Positions 1 to 6,497 are shown, counted from the stretch's first letter. The stretch is DNA of 11,380 bases from an uncultured Oscillospiraceae bacterium (GCA_934646115.1 CAKUEM010000050.1:1-11380); one strand, 5' to 3'. The notes: generated from the letters alone by a model not told the origin. Program-made: numbers and translations.

Positions 1-93
1 GTCGTTCTGCTGCTCCAGCTTTTTCTCGCCTCATGCGGCAAACGCCGCGGTCATCACAACGACCAGCGCGATACAAATCCATTTTTTCATCAT
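1..93 (-). pseudogene. Lipoprotein-like gene start with in-frame TGA at the lipobox cysteine; runs off the window
   Basis: On the minus strand a good ribosome binding site (AGGAG, about 97-105) precedes tandem ATG codons at 93 and 90. The reading frame begins MMKKWICIALVVVMTAAFAA, a classic short signal peptide with a KK n-region and hydrophobic core. It then hits TGA at 33-31 and continues open as GEKKLEQQND to the window edge. A lipoprotein would have Cys (TGC/TGT) followed by Gly at exactly this point, so the TGA is one base away from the expected codon. It may be a nonsense mutation, a sequencing error or, least likely, recoding. Only ten codons after the stop are visible, so the mature product is unknown. 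It diverges from the operon starting at 251. No convincing minus-strand promoter was found between 94 and 250. Confidence 0.5.
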
Positions 94-189
94 TCTCGCT
101 CCTTTTTTCTTATCTTCACGCCGCGGCGCATGCGCGCGGCAATGCAAGCATGTTTTTCTTATTTTAACCCCTTCGTGCGCGCCCGGGCA

Positions 190-218
190 TTGACACCTCG
201 ATGCGCGCCCTGTATACT
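190..218 (+). promoter_or_regulatory. SigA-type promoter of the MBOAT operon
   Basis: TTGACA at 190-195 and TATACT at 213-218 are separated by exactly 17 bases. Transcription would start near 225, giving a leader of only about 25 bases before the ATG at 251. The rest of the gap 94-250 holds a GC-rich near-palindrome (121-139, centred on GCGCATGCGC) and nothing else recognisable. Confidence 0.8.
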
Positions 219-250
219 AATCATGGCGTATTTTGCGCCGATGACAAAAA

Positions 251-1705
251 ATGGCGGTGTTGCAGTTGCTGTTTAATTCCTTTCAATATCTGATTTTTCT
301 CCCGCTCGTCGTGCTGGTATATTTTTTGCTTGCGCCGCGGTATCGCTGGGTACTGCTGCTTGCGGCGAGCTATTATTTTTATATGTCGTGGCGCGCAGAA
401 TATGCGCTGCTGATCTTATTTTGCACGGCGATCAATTATTTTGCCGCCATCCTGATCGACAAGGCGGAGAGCCGCGCGCGAAAACGCGCGATTTTAACGA
501 TCGATCTTATTATAAGTTTTGGCGTGCTGTTTGTCTATAAATATCTCGGTTTTTTAACAAATAATTTAAATTCAATGCTGCATGCGTTCCACGCCGCGTG
601 GCAGATCCCGACATTTGAGATCCTGCTCCCGGTCGGTATCTCGTTTTTCACGTTCCAAACGCTGAGCTACACGATCGACGTATACCGCGGCGAAACCGAG
701 GTAGAGCGTCATTTCGGCATTTTTGCGCTGTTTGTCTCGTTTTTTCCGCAGCTGGTCGCCGGACCGATCGAGCGGTCGAGCAATCTGCTGCCGCAATTTC
801 GCGTGCAAAAGCGGTTTGATATGCCGCGCGCCATGGCGGGGCTGCGCATCATTTTATGGGGTCTTTTTAAAAAAATGGTCATTGCCGACCGGCTCGCCGT
901 TCTGGCCAACGCAGTATATAACGACGTATCCGCGCATTCCGGCGCGGCGTTTGTGATCGCAACGGTCGCGTTTGCGTTCCAGATCTATGGCGACTTTTCG
1001 GGCTATAGCGATATTGCGATCGGCTCCGCCAAAATTCTGGGCTTTGATTTGATGGAAAACTTCCGCCGCCCCTATTTTTCCAAAACAACGGCGGAATTCT
1101 GGCGCCGCTGGCATATTTCGCTGTCCACCTGGTTTCGCGATTACGTGTATATCCCGCTCGGCGGAAGCCGCCGCGGCAAGCTGCGCTATACCTTTAATAA
1201 TATGCTCACCTTTGGGCTGAGCGGATTATGGCATGGCGCGGAATGGACCTTTGTGATCTGGGGGCTGCTCAACGGCGTTTATACCTGCCTGAGCCACACA
1301 ACGCGCGCCCTGCGCGAGCGGGTCTGCGCGCGGGTGTTTTCCGCCCGCACCGCATGGCTGCACCGCACGCTTCAGGTCGCCGTCACATTCTTTTTGATTT
1401 GCTTTTCCTGGATCTTTTTCCGCGCAAATTCGCTGGCAGACGCGTGGTATGTGCTGACGCATCTGCTGCCGCTCGACCTAGGCGGCGTGCTCGCCTCCTT
1501 CGGAAAATGGGATCTGCTGACCTCATTTGCGCTGCTTGCGCTGTTTCTCGCGGCGGAGTTCTTTTCGCGCGGGGACACCGCGCCCGCGCGGCTGTTTTAC
1601 CGGCGGCGCAGCGTGCGCTATGCCTGCTATCTGCTGCTGTTTGTGCTGATTATGATGTTTGGAGTGACCGGAAATGAAATCGCTTTCATCTACTTCCAAT
1701 TTTAA
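251..1705 (+). CDS. MBOAT family membrane-bound O-acyltransferase (AlgI/DltB-like)
   Basis: This is a 484-residue polytopic membrane protein that should transfer an acyl group, usually acetyl, across the membrane to an extracellular glycan. The start LLFNSFQYLIFLP is the usual MBOAT opening. The family core is intact: a PVGISFFTFQTLSY segment, then EFWRRWHISLSTWFRDYVYIPLGG containing His288, then LWHGAEWTFVIWG containing the presumed catalytic His328. Length matches AlgI/DltB-type proteins (about 400-500). The start is uncertain because no Shine-Dalgarno sequence precedes ATG 251. An in-frame TGA at 242-244 rules out an earlier start; GTG 257 is an alternative. The gene overlaps the next one by 32 bases, and the SGNH-type partner downstream supports a polysaccharide O-acylation role. 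The substrate cannot be read from the sequence. Confidence 0.92.
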   Translation: MAVLQLLFNSFQYLIFLPLVVLVYFLLAPRYRWVLLLAASYYFYMSWRAEYALLILFCTAINYFAAILIDKAESRARKRAILTIDLIISFGVLFVYKYLGFLTNNLNSMLHAFHAAWQIPTFEILLPVGISFFTFQTLSYTIDVYRGETEVERHFGIFALFVSFFPQLVAGPIERSSNLLPQFRVQKRFDMPRAMAGLRIILWGLFKKMVIADRLAVLANAVYNDVSAHSGAAFVIATVAFAFQIYGDFSGYSDIAIGSAKILGFDLMENFRRPYFSKTTAEFWRRWHISLSTWFRDYVYIPLGGSRRGKLRYTFNNMLTFGLSGLWHGAEWTFVIWGLLNGVYTCLSHTTRALRERVCARVFSARTAWLHRTLQVAVTFFLICFSWIFFRANSLADAWYVLTHLLPLDLGGVLASFGKWDLLTSFALLALFLAAEFFSRGDTAPARLFYRRRSVRYACYLLLFVLIMMFGVTGNEIAFIYFQF

Positions 1706-2675
1706 ATTGTATGCGCGCCGCATTCTCGCGTTTGTGCTTGCGCTTGCGGCAACATATGGCGCGGCGTCAATCACGGCGCAGGCGCTCTCCGCGCGCTATG
1801 ACGACCGAAACGCCTCGCAGCGCGTGACCAGCTGCCAGCTCGCGGATTTTTACGCCCTGCCGGAAAACAGCCTGGACGTGCTGATTCTCGGCTCGTCGCA
1901 CGCGATGTGTACGTTTGACCCGATGCGGATCGAAGCATCGCTCGGCAAAAGCGCCTTCAACCTCGGCACGGCGCTGCAGCAGCCGGACACGGCATATTAT
2001 CTGCTGCGCGAAGCTCTGAAAACCCAAAAGCCGGAATTTTTGATCTATGACGTGTATTTTAAGGTCCTGCAGGAGCCGTACGGCAGCGAGCAGGCGATGA
2101 CCGTTTTGAAGGAAATGCCCGCCAGCGCGAACGCGCTCAGCATGTTCTGGTTCACGCTGGATGCGGACAGCAAGGTCAGTTTTTATAACAATTGGTTGAA
2201 TCCGTTTGCAAGAATACAAAGCATTGTCAAAAACTCCAACCGCGCGCCGGAGGAAACGCCGGCCTATCGCGGGCGCGGGTTCTATTGCTCTGACAATGTG
2301 GTCGCCGCCGATCAGCTCACGCCTGAGGCGCACCCGTTCGCGCAGGATTATCCCGGGTTTCACGCGCGCCAGGTGGACTATTTGCGCAAGCTGATCACGC
2401 TTGCGCAGGAAAACGACATCACGGTGATTTTGACCAGCGCGCCCATTCCGCCCACGATCCTTTCGCGCATTTCGTATTACGATAAAATTTTGGCGGATAC
2501 GCAGGCGATCGCGGATGAGTTTTCCGTTCCGTTTTACGATTTTGCGCGGCCGGGCGCATCGTATCTTTCAGATACCGATTTCGCCGATCAGGGGCATTTA
2601 AACCGCGTGGGCGACAAGAAGTTTATGGATTATTTTGTTGCCTTTGCCAAGGCGCAGGGGCTGTTTGCGAGGTGA
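1674..2675 (+). CDS. Exported SGNH-hydrolase-like protein (DltD/AlgX/AlgJ-like), acylation partner
   Basis: This 333-residue protein has an N-terminal membrane anchor or signal segment (about residues 12-37) and an extracytoplasmic SGNH-like domain. The block I motif is ILGSSHA with Ser74/Ser75 (nucleophile candidates) followed by His76. The block V motif is D305-Q-G-H308-L-N, giving the Asp-x-x-His pair. This pattern is typical of the accessory proteins that work with MBOAT acyltransferases in alginate, peptidoglycan or teichoic acid O-acylation. GGAG at 1661-1664 lies nine bases before ATG 1674, inside the end of the MBOAT gene, which implies translational coupling. The stop TGA (2673-2675) overlaps the ribosome binding site of the AraC gene. 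Family-level function is well supported; the glycan substrate is unknown. Confidence 0.82.
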   Translation: MKSLSSTSNFKLYARRILAFVLALAATYGAASITAQALSARYDDRNASQRVTSCQLADFYALPENSLDVLILGSSHAMCTFDPMRIEASLGKSAFNLGTALQQPDTAYYLLREALKTQKPEFLIYDVYFKVLQEPYGSEQAMTVLKEMPASANALSMFWFTLDADSKVSFYNNWLNPFARIQSIVKNSNRAPEETPAYRGRGFYCSDNVVAADQLTPEAHPFAQDYPGFHARQVDYLRKLITLAQENDITVILTSAPIPPTILSRISYYDKILADTQAIADEFSVPFYDFARPGASYLSDTDFADQGHLNRVGDKKFMDYFVAFAKAQGLFAR

Positions 2676-2680
2676 GCGGT

Positions 2681-3598
2681 ATGCAGAGCGCGCACATCTA
2701 CCTGACGAATGAGAACATGAACGCGCTTCTTCCCTTTAAAATTTTTAAAAATTGCGGCGCGTTCGAGCAGGCGCCGCATTCGCACGAGTATTTGCAGATG
2801 TGGTATGTGCTGTCCGGGCGCTGCACGCATGTACTCAACGGGCACAGCTATGAATATTCGCGCTTCGGGCTGTTTATTATCCCGCCCTATGCGGCGCATC
2901 GCATCATCTCAACGGACGCGCGCACCGAGCTGCTCTGCTGCGAATTTTCTGAGCGGTTTATCAACGAATCGCTCATGAGCGAGAAACGGAGCGGCCTGTT
3001 CGACTTTGCGTATCTTGAGCCGTTTTTCCTGTGTGAAAACCTGATCCACACGCCATATTGCATCAGCGCGGACGCCGCGCCGCAGATCGAGCATCTGCTG
3101 CTCGCGCTGCTTTCTGAATTTCAGAACCCGCGAAAATATTCATATTTATTCATCAAGGCGAATCTTTTAAAGCTGCTCGCGGTGATCGCTTCCGAATATG
3201 AAGCGCGCCGCACGCCGGCGCAAAGCGCGCTGCTTTCCCGCTATTACGACGCGATCGACCGCGCGCGGGCCTATGTGGAGGCGCATTTCGCCGAAAAGCT
3301 TTATCTTGAGGACGTGTGCCGCATCGCCATGATGTCGCATTCCACGTTTTCTTATATTTTTAAACAGCTCACCGGGCAGACCTTCAGCGAATATGCCATG
3401 AACCTGCGGCTCACGCGGGCGCGCAAGCTCTTAGAGGAGAGCACGCTTCCCATGCTTGAGATCTGCGCGCAGTGCGGCTTTTCAGACTCGAATTATTTCA
3501 GCCGCGCATTCAAGCGCTGCTTTGGCGTCTCACCCTCCGCCTATCGAAGCGCATTTCGTATTTCGGAAAATAATGCGCCCCAAAAAGAGAATAATTAA
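2681..3598 (+). CDS. AraC/XylS family transcriptional regulator with N-terminal cupin domain
   Basis: This 305-residue regulator has an N-terminal cupin-like sensor domain (about residues 18-90, with PHSHEYLQMWYVLSG and a downstream FIIPPYAAH motif). A C-terminal double helix-turn-helix follows (about residues 190-300, including LYLEDVCRIAMMSHSTFSYIFK and the hallmark CGFSDSNYFSRAFKRCFGVSPSAYR). ATG 2681 is chosen because GAGGTGA (2669-2675) stands five bases upstream; GTG 2672 in the same frame is possible but lies inside that ribosome binding site. It overlaps the SGNH gene region directly, so it is co-transcribed with the acylation genes. Regulators of this type usually respond to a sugar or small ligand and control adjacent carbohydrate genes; the oxidoreductase at 3659 is a candidate target. 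Confidence 0.92.
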   Translation: MQSAHIYLTNENMNALLPFKIFKNCGAFEQAPHSHEYLQMWYVLSGRCTHVLNGHSYEYSRFGLFIIPPYAAHRIISTDARTELLCCEFSERFINESLMSEKRSGLFDFAYLEPFFLCENLIHTPYCISADAAPQIEHLLLALLSEFQNPRKYSYLFIKANLLKLLAVIASEYEARRTPAQSALLSRYYDAIDRARAYVEAHFAEKLYLEDVCRIAMMSHSTFSYIFKQLTGQTFSEYAMNLRLTRARKLLEESTLPMLEICAQCGFSDSNYFSRAFKRCFGVSPSAYRSAFRISENNAPQKENN

Positions 3599-3621
3599 GG
3601 CAAACCGCCGCCCGGCTTTCG

Positions 3622-3627
3622 TATACT
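3622..3627 (+). promoter_or_regulatory. Possible -10 box upstream of the oxidoreductase gene
   Basis: TATACT at 3622-3627 lies 31 bases before ATG 3659, but no good -35 box sits 16-18 bases upstream. Activator-dependent promoters often lack a -35, so the AraC-type protein encoded just upstream could act here. Equally, the gene could be read through from the operon, as the gap is only 60 bases and holds no terminator. Confidence 0.3.
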
Positions 3628-3658
3628 TATGGTAGAAAGAGCTGGGAGGCGATTTTTT

Positions 3659-4684
3659 ATGAAACAAATCCATTGGGCAATCATCGGCTGCGGCGTGATC
3701 TCGCAAAGCCATCTCGATGCGGTCGCCGCGTTGCCGGACGCCACGATATACGCCGTGTGCGACGTTGACGCGGCGCGCGCCGAGAAAAAACGCGCGGAAT
3801 TTGGCGCGCAAAAGGTCTATACCGATTATCACGCGCTGCTCGCCGACCCGGCGGTCGACGTGGTTTCCATCTGCACGCCGAGCGGAATGCACGCGGAAAT
3901 GGCGATCGCCGCGGCGCGCGCGGGCAAGCATATTTTCTGCGAAAAGCCGATGGACGTGACCGCCGAAAAGATGGGCGCGATGATCGATGCGATCGAGCGC
4001 GCCGGCGTGAAATGCGGCTGCGTGTTCCAGCGGCGCACATATCCGGAAGCGCGCGCCGTGCATGACTTCATCGCGCAGCACGACCTCGGCCCTGTGATCT
4101 TCGCCGAGGCGCGCCTGAAATACTATCGCGATCAGGCGTATTATGACAGCGGCGACTGGCGCGCCACCTGGGAGCTGGACGGCGGCGGCGCTTTGATGAA
4201 TCAGGGCGTGCACGGCGTGGATCTGCTGCGCTGGCTCGCGGGCGATGTGGAAAGCGTCTCCGCGCAGTGCCGCACGCTTGCGCGCAATATCGACGTGGAG
4301 GATGCGGCCGCCGCGGTGGTCTGCTTTAAAAACGGCGCGATCGGCACGATTCGCGGCGCGACCTGCGTATATCCCGCGCAGGAAACGCAGATCAGCCTGC
4401 ATTTTAAAGAAGGCACGATCATTTTTGGCGACGCGGGCGTTACCTGCTGCGAATTTTTAGACCCGGCGCTGAAAATCCCGCCGGTTACTTCATTTAACGC
4501 CAATGTTGCCGCCGACCCAACGAAAATCGGCGCACTGTCTCACCTCGCGCTTGCGCGCGATCTGGCGGACGCCATTCGGGAGGACCGCGCGCCGCTCATC
4601 ACCCCGCAGGAGGCGCGCAAATCCGTGGATCTGATCCTCGCGATCTACCGCTCCTCGCGCGAGGGGCGCACCATCACGCTGTAG
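3659..4684 (+). CDS. Gfo/Idh/MocA family NAD(P)-dependent oxidoreductase
   Basis: This 341-residue protein has an N-terminal Rossmann fold (WAIIGCGVISQSHLDAV, with G10 and G12 of the dinucleotide loop). The family signature E95-K96-P97 contains the catalytic lysine. The C-terminal domain carries GGGALMNQGVHGVDLLRW with His185 and Asp188 in the H-x-x-D arrangement. Members oxidise or reduce sugars, inositols or related alcohols; the substrate cannot be predicted from these motifs. GGGAGG at 3644-3649 lies nine bases before ATG 3659 and decides the start; an upstream ATG at 3629 would put the ribosome binding site inside the protein and is rejected. Its position behind the AraC regulator suggests a carbohydrate role. 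A terminator follows at 4759. Confidence 0.9.
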   Translation: MKQIHWAIIGCGVISQSHLDAVAALPDATIYAVCDVDAARAEKKRAEFGAQKVYTDYHALLADPAVDVVSICTPSGMHAEMAIAAARAGKHIFCEKPMDVTAEKMGAMIDAIERAGVKCGCVFQRRTYPEARAVHDFIAQHDLGPVIFAEARLKYYRDQAYYDSGDWRATWELDGGGALMNQGVHGVDLLRWLAGDVESVSAQCRTLARNIDVEDAAAAVVCFKNGAIGTIRGATCVYPAQETQISLHFKEGTIIFGDAGVTCCEFLDPALKIPPVTSFNANVAADPTKIGALSHLALARDLADAIREDRAPLITPQEARKSVDLILAIYRSSREGRTITL

Positions 4685-4724
4685 CCTCCCGCTCTGTTTT
4701 CTGCCGGGGTTAAGAGCGATCCGC

Positions 4725-4741
4725 GGCAAAACCGTTTTGCC
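4725..4741. repeat. 17-bp palindrome in the gap after the oxidoreductase gene
   Basis: GGCAAAAC-C-GTTTTGCC is a perfect 8-bp inverted repeat around one base, 41 bases after the stop at 4684. No T-tract follows, so it does not look like an intrinsic terminator by itself. It could be a protein-binding site or a 3'-end stem. Confidence 0.4.
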
Positions 4742-4758
4742 CCTTATAAACGCAACGA

Positions 4759-4795
4759 GCGCCGATCTCCTCAGAGACCGGCGCCATTTTTCTGT
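4759..4795 (+). terminator. Intrinsic terminator after the oxidoreductase gene
   Basis: GCGCCG (4759-4764) pairs with CGGCGC (4779-4784), extended inward by TCTC/GAGA with one mismatch and a CTCA loop. ATTTTT follows the stem. It closes the plus-strand operon. Confidence 0.72.
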
Positions 4796-4810
4796 TTCAT
4801 TTTGCCCAAA

Positions 4811-4838
4811 AGCGCTAAAAGCGGTTCTCGCTAGCGCT
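4811..4838 (-). terminator. Weak hairpin overlapping the stop of the minus-strand XRE gene
   Basis: On the minus strand AGCGCTA (4838-4832) and TAGCGCT (4817-4811) form a 7-bp stem that includes the TAG stop, followed by only four U residues. It may be a weak terminator for the gene at 4831-5148. Confidence 0.3.
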
Positions 4839-5148
4839 CGTTTTCATGGTTCATCGCTTTCAGCATTTGGAGCACCGCCGCCTTTTGAAGCGGCGTCAGG
4901 CAGATCCAGCTGTCAAACAGCTCCTTCATATCCGAAGTCAATTCGACCATATCGGTATCCGCAAAGAACTGCGACATCGTGACGCCAAACCCTTTGCATA
5001 TCGTCTCAAGCGTTGCAATAGACGGAACGGTATTTCTTCTGAAAATATTGCCGATCGTAGACTGCGACAAGCCGCACTCCTTCGAAAGCTTATACTCTGT
5101 CCATCCGCGCTCCCGCAATAATTGCCGGAGGCGAGCATGCGTATTCAT
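4831..5148 (-). CDS. Small XRE-family (Cro/cI-type) helix-turn-helix regulator
   Basis: This 105-residue protein has a typical HTH_3 domain at about residues 5-62: LRQLLRERGWTEYKLSKECG, then the recognition part LSQSTIGNIFRRNTVPSIATLETICKGFGV. A short C-terminal tail (about 63-105, SDMKELFDSWICLTPLQKAAVLQML) probably serves dimerisation. ATG 5148 follows a GGTGGTG stretch that can act as a ribosome binding site. The gene is transcribed away from the SLOG gene at 5275, from which it is separated by an AT-rich divergent region. Such proteins usually repress their own promoter and a neighbour. The ligand is unknown. Confidence 0.85.
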   Translation of the reverse strand: MNTHARLRQLLRERGWTEYKLSKECGLSQSTIGNIFRRNTVPSIATLETICKGFGVTMSQFFADTDMVELTSDMKELFDSWICLTPLQKAAVLQMLKAMNHENER

Positions 5149-5209
5149 CGCATCACCACCCTCACGACAACTATTTTACCTCCAAACTGAGCGATATAAT
5201 ACATACTAA

Positions 5210-5238
5210 TTGAAACGAAACTAGATATATGTTATGAT
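5210..5238 (+). promoter_or_regulatory. SigA-type promoter of the SLOG gene in the divergent region 5149-5274
   Basis: TTGAAA at 5210-5215 and TATGAT at 5233-5238 are 17 bases apart; transcription would start near 5245. The AT-rich stretch 5194-5240 stands out from the GC-rich surroundings. It contains loosely inverted ATACAT/ATGTAT elements that could be the operator of the divergent XRE protein. No clean minus-strand promoter was identified. Confidence 0.65.
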
Positions 5239-5274
5239 GTATTTGCAGGATAGAAACGTGTGGAGGGGATGGGT

Positions 5275-5760
5275 ATGGTCAACCAGGAAGCGCGGGCGCG
5301 CCGGGCTTGCTTCACCGGGCATCGGCCGGAAAAGCTGACGCGCCCGGAGGCAGAGATCCAACATGACCTAGAGCAGCAGATCCGCCAGGCGATCGCCGAC
5401 GGATTTCGGGAATTTATCTCGGGCATGGCGCGCGGCGTTGACATTTGGGGCGCGCAAATCGTGCTGAACCTGCGCGAGGCGGGCGCGGATGTCGAGCTGA
5501 TATGTGCCTGCCCCTACCCCGGCGTTGAAGCCGGCTGGCGCCAAAGCTGGCAGCGGCAGTATCATGAGATATTAAGCGCCGCCCGGGTAACTTACATTTG
5601 CGATCGCTACAGCCGCTCGTGTTTTCAAGCCAGAAACGAATGGATGGTGGAGCGCTCCGCCCGCATCATCGCAGTGTTTAACGGCGAAAAAAGCGGAACA
5701 AAGAATACCATTGACTATGCAAAAAAGCTCGGCCTGCATGTCGTCCGCATCGATGGATAG
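5275..5760 (+). CDS. DUF1273 / YpsA-like SLOG-fold protein
   Basis: This 161-residue protein matches the DUF1273 (YpsA-like) branch of the SLOG superfamily. It has FTGHRPEKL at residues 13-21, ISGMARGVDIWGAQIV around 48-62 and a C-terminal segment ARNEWMVERSARIIAVFNG followed by SGTKNTIDYAKK. Proteins of the superfamily are thought to bind nucleotides or nucleotide-derived ligands, and in Bacillus YpsA is linked to cell division and stress. No enzymatic activity can be asserted here. GGAGGGG at 5262-5268 lies six bases before ATG 5275; GTG 5260 and ATG 5269 in the same frame overlap or crowd that site. It has its own promoter and is flanked by two XRE regulators. Confidence 0.85.
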   Translation: MVNQEARARRACFTGHRPEKLTRPEAEIQHDLEQQIRQAIADGFREFISGMARGVDIWGAQIVLNLREAGADVELICACPYPGVEAGWRQSWQRQYHEILSAARVTYICDRYSRSCFQARNEWMVERSARIIAVFNGEKSGTKNTIDYAKKLGLHVVRIDG

Positions 5761-5863
5761 CTGCTTCCGCCGCGCTGTGTTCAAAACGCGCAAGCGCCTG
5801 GAGCGTGGCTTTCTTCGCCGTTTTGGGCGCGCCGGGAATTTTAAAATCGCCGCTTCCCCGCGC

Positions 5864-5891
5864 ATATTGCCCCTGCCCGCAGGGGCAATAT
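5864..5891. repeat. 13-bp perfect inverted repeat abutting the XRE promoter
   Basis: ATATTGCCCCTGC (5864-5876) and its exact complement (5879-5891) are separated by CC. The last base of the right arm is the first base of the TTGACA -35 box. There is no T-tract on either side, so an operator is more likely than a terminator, though it might also stop read-through from the SLOG gene. The rest of the gap 5761-5949 shows only an ATTTTAAAAT palindrome near 5839-5848. Confidence 0.65.
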
Positions 5892-5919
5892 TGACATTTG
5901 TTCGGTCGCATGTTATAAT
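5891..5919 (+). promoter_or_regulatory. Fully consensus SigA promoter with extended -10
   Basis: TTGACA at 5891-5896, a 17-base spacer, and TATAAT at 5914-5919 preceded by TGT match the consensus at every position. Transcription would start near 5926 and serve the XRE gene at 5950. Confidence 0.9.
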
Positions 5920-5949
5920 TTTTGCATATTGAAAGTTAGGGGCTAGAAC

Positions 5950-6243
5950 ATGTTCGCAAGTCGTTTACATCTGCTGCGCCATGCCAGAAATACCACGCCG
6001 GATGAGATCTGCGGCGCAACTCAGATCTCGTTATCAGAATATGAAGCGCTTGAAAGCGGCGAGCGCCTGCCCACCTGTGAGCAGCTGCTTGCGCTGTCTG
6101 ATTTTTATAACGTATCGCTGGATTATCTGGTGGGGCGCTCTGATGTTTCCTTCCGCTTTTTCACAGACTCGGTGATGTTTGTTTCGCCGGAGGAGCAGGC
6201 GGTTTTAGAAGAATATCGCAAAAATCGCCCCGACACGTTGTAA
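5950..6243 (+). CDS. Small XRE-family helix-turn-helix regulator
   Basis: This 97-residue protein has an HTH_3-type domain at about residues 5-65: LHLLRHARNTTPDEICGATQ, ISLSEYEALESGERLPTCEQLL, and ALSDFYNVSLDYLVGRSD. A short acidic C-terminal tail follows (SPEEQAVLEEYRKN). AGGGG at 5937-5941 precedes ATG 5950 by eight bases. It is expressed from an unusually strong consensus promoter bordered by an inverted repeat, which fits a repressor that holds its own strong promoter down. Its second HTH helix is less canonical than that of the XRE protein at 4831-5148. The target genes and ligand are unknown. Confidence 0.83.
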   Translation: MFASRLHLLRHARNTTPDEICGATQISLSEYEALESGERLPTCEQLLALSDFYNVSLDYLVGRSDVSFRFFTDSVMFVSPEEQAVLEEYRKNRPDTL

Positions 6244-6290
6244 ACGCGCGAGGCCCTTTTTATCCGAGCTGCAAATCGCCGCAATCATGC

Positions 6291-6304
6291 GCATCTTTTG
6301 ATGC
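6291..6304. other. Small hairpin after the XRE gene
   Basis: GCATC-TTTT-GATGC forms a 5-bp stem with a T4 loop, 48 bases after the stop at 6243. No U-tract follows, so its role in termination is doubtful. The stretch 6244-6337 contains nothing else recognisable. Confidence 0.25.
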
Positions 6305-6337
6305 ATCATGCCCAAACAATGCCCAAAGGCAACTTTT

Positions 6338-6382
6338 TAAAAAACAAAACCCCGGAAACATTGCACCGCAATCGTTTCCGGG
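6338..6382 (-). terminator. Intrinsic terminator of the tRNA-Leu gene
   Basis: On the minus strand CCCGGAAAC (6382-6374) pairs with GTTTCCGGG (6359-6351), with an inner ATTGC/GCAAT stem. The sequence GTTTTGTTTTTT follows. This is a strong terminator starting about ten bases after the tRNA CCA end. Confidence 0.88.
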
Positions 6383-6391
6383 ATTATATTA

Positions 6392-6476
6392 TGGTGCGAG
6401 TGACGGGACTTGAACCCGTACGCCATAAGACACACGCCCCTCAAACGTGCCTGTCTGCCGATTCCAGCACACTCGC
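6392..6476 (-). tRNA. tRNA-Leu (anticodon GAG), CCA encoded
   Basis: Read on the minus strand, the acceptor stem GCGAGTG pairs with CACTCGC, followed by discriminator A and an encoded CCA (6394-6392). The anticodon stem CACGT/GCGTG encloses the loop TTGAGGG, giving anticodon GAG, which reads CUC and CUU leucine codons. The T arm is ACGGG-TTCAAGT-CCCGT. A long variable arm, as expected of a class II leucine tRNA, lies between the anticodon and T arms. It is a single-gene unit with its own promoter and terminator. Confidence 0.95.
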
Positions 6477-6497
6477 ATATATGCAACAGCATGAAAT

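Noticed and set aside
31..33. Genome-wide reassignment of TGA to an amino acid
   Set aside because: RF2 (prfB) with an intact SPF motif is present, and TGA at 2673-2675 ends the SGNH gene at a sensible place, so TGA is a stop in this organism.
121..139. GC-rich near-palindrome as a terminator upstream of the MBOAT operon
   Set aside because: No gene reads into it from the left on the plus strand, and no uridine tract follows it on the minus strand; it may be chance in GC-rich DNA.
3530..4402. 290-codon minus-strand open frame antisense to the oxidoreductase
   Set aside because: The plus strand encodes a clear Gfo/Idh/MocA protein with signature motifs; the antisense frame has biased R/A/H composition and no ribosome binding site.
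5864..5891. Simple intrinsic terminator for the SLOG gene
   Set aside because: The stem is strong but no T-tract follows on either strand and the repeat is fused to the -35 box; kept as a likely operator instead.
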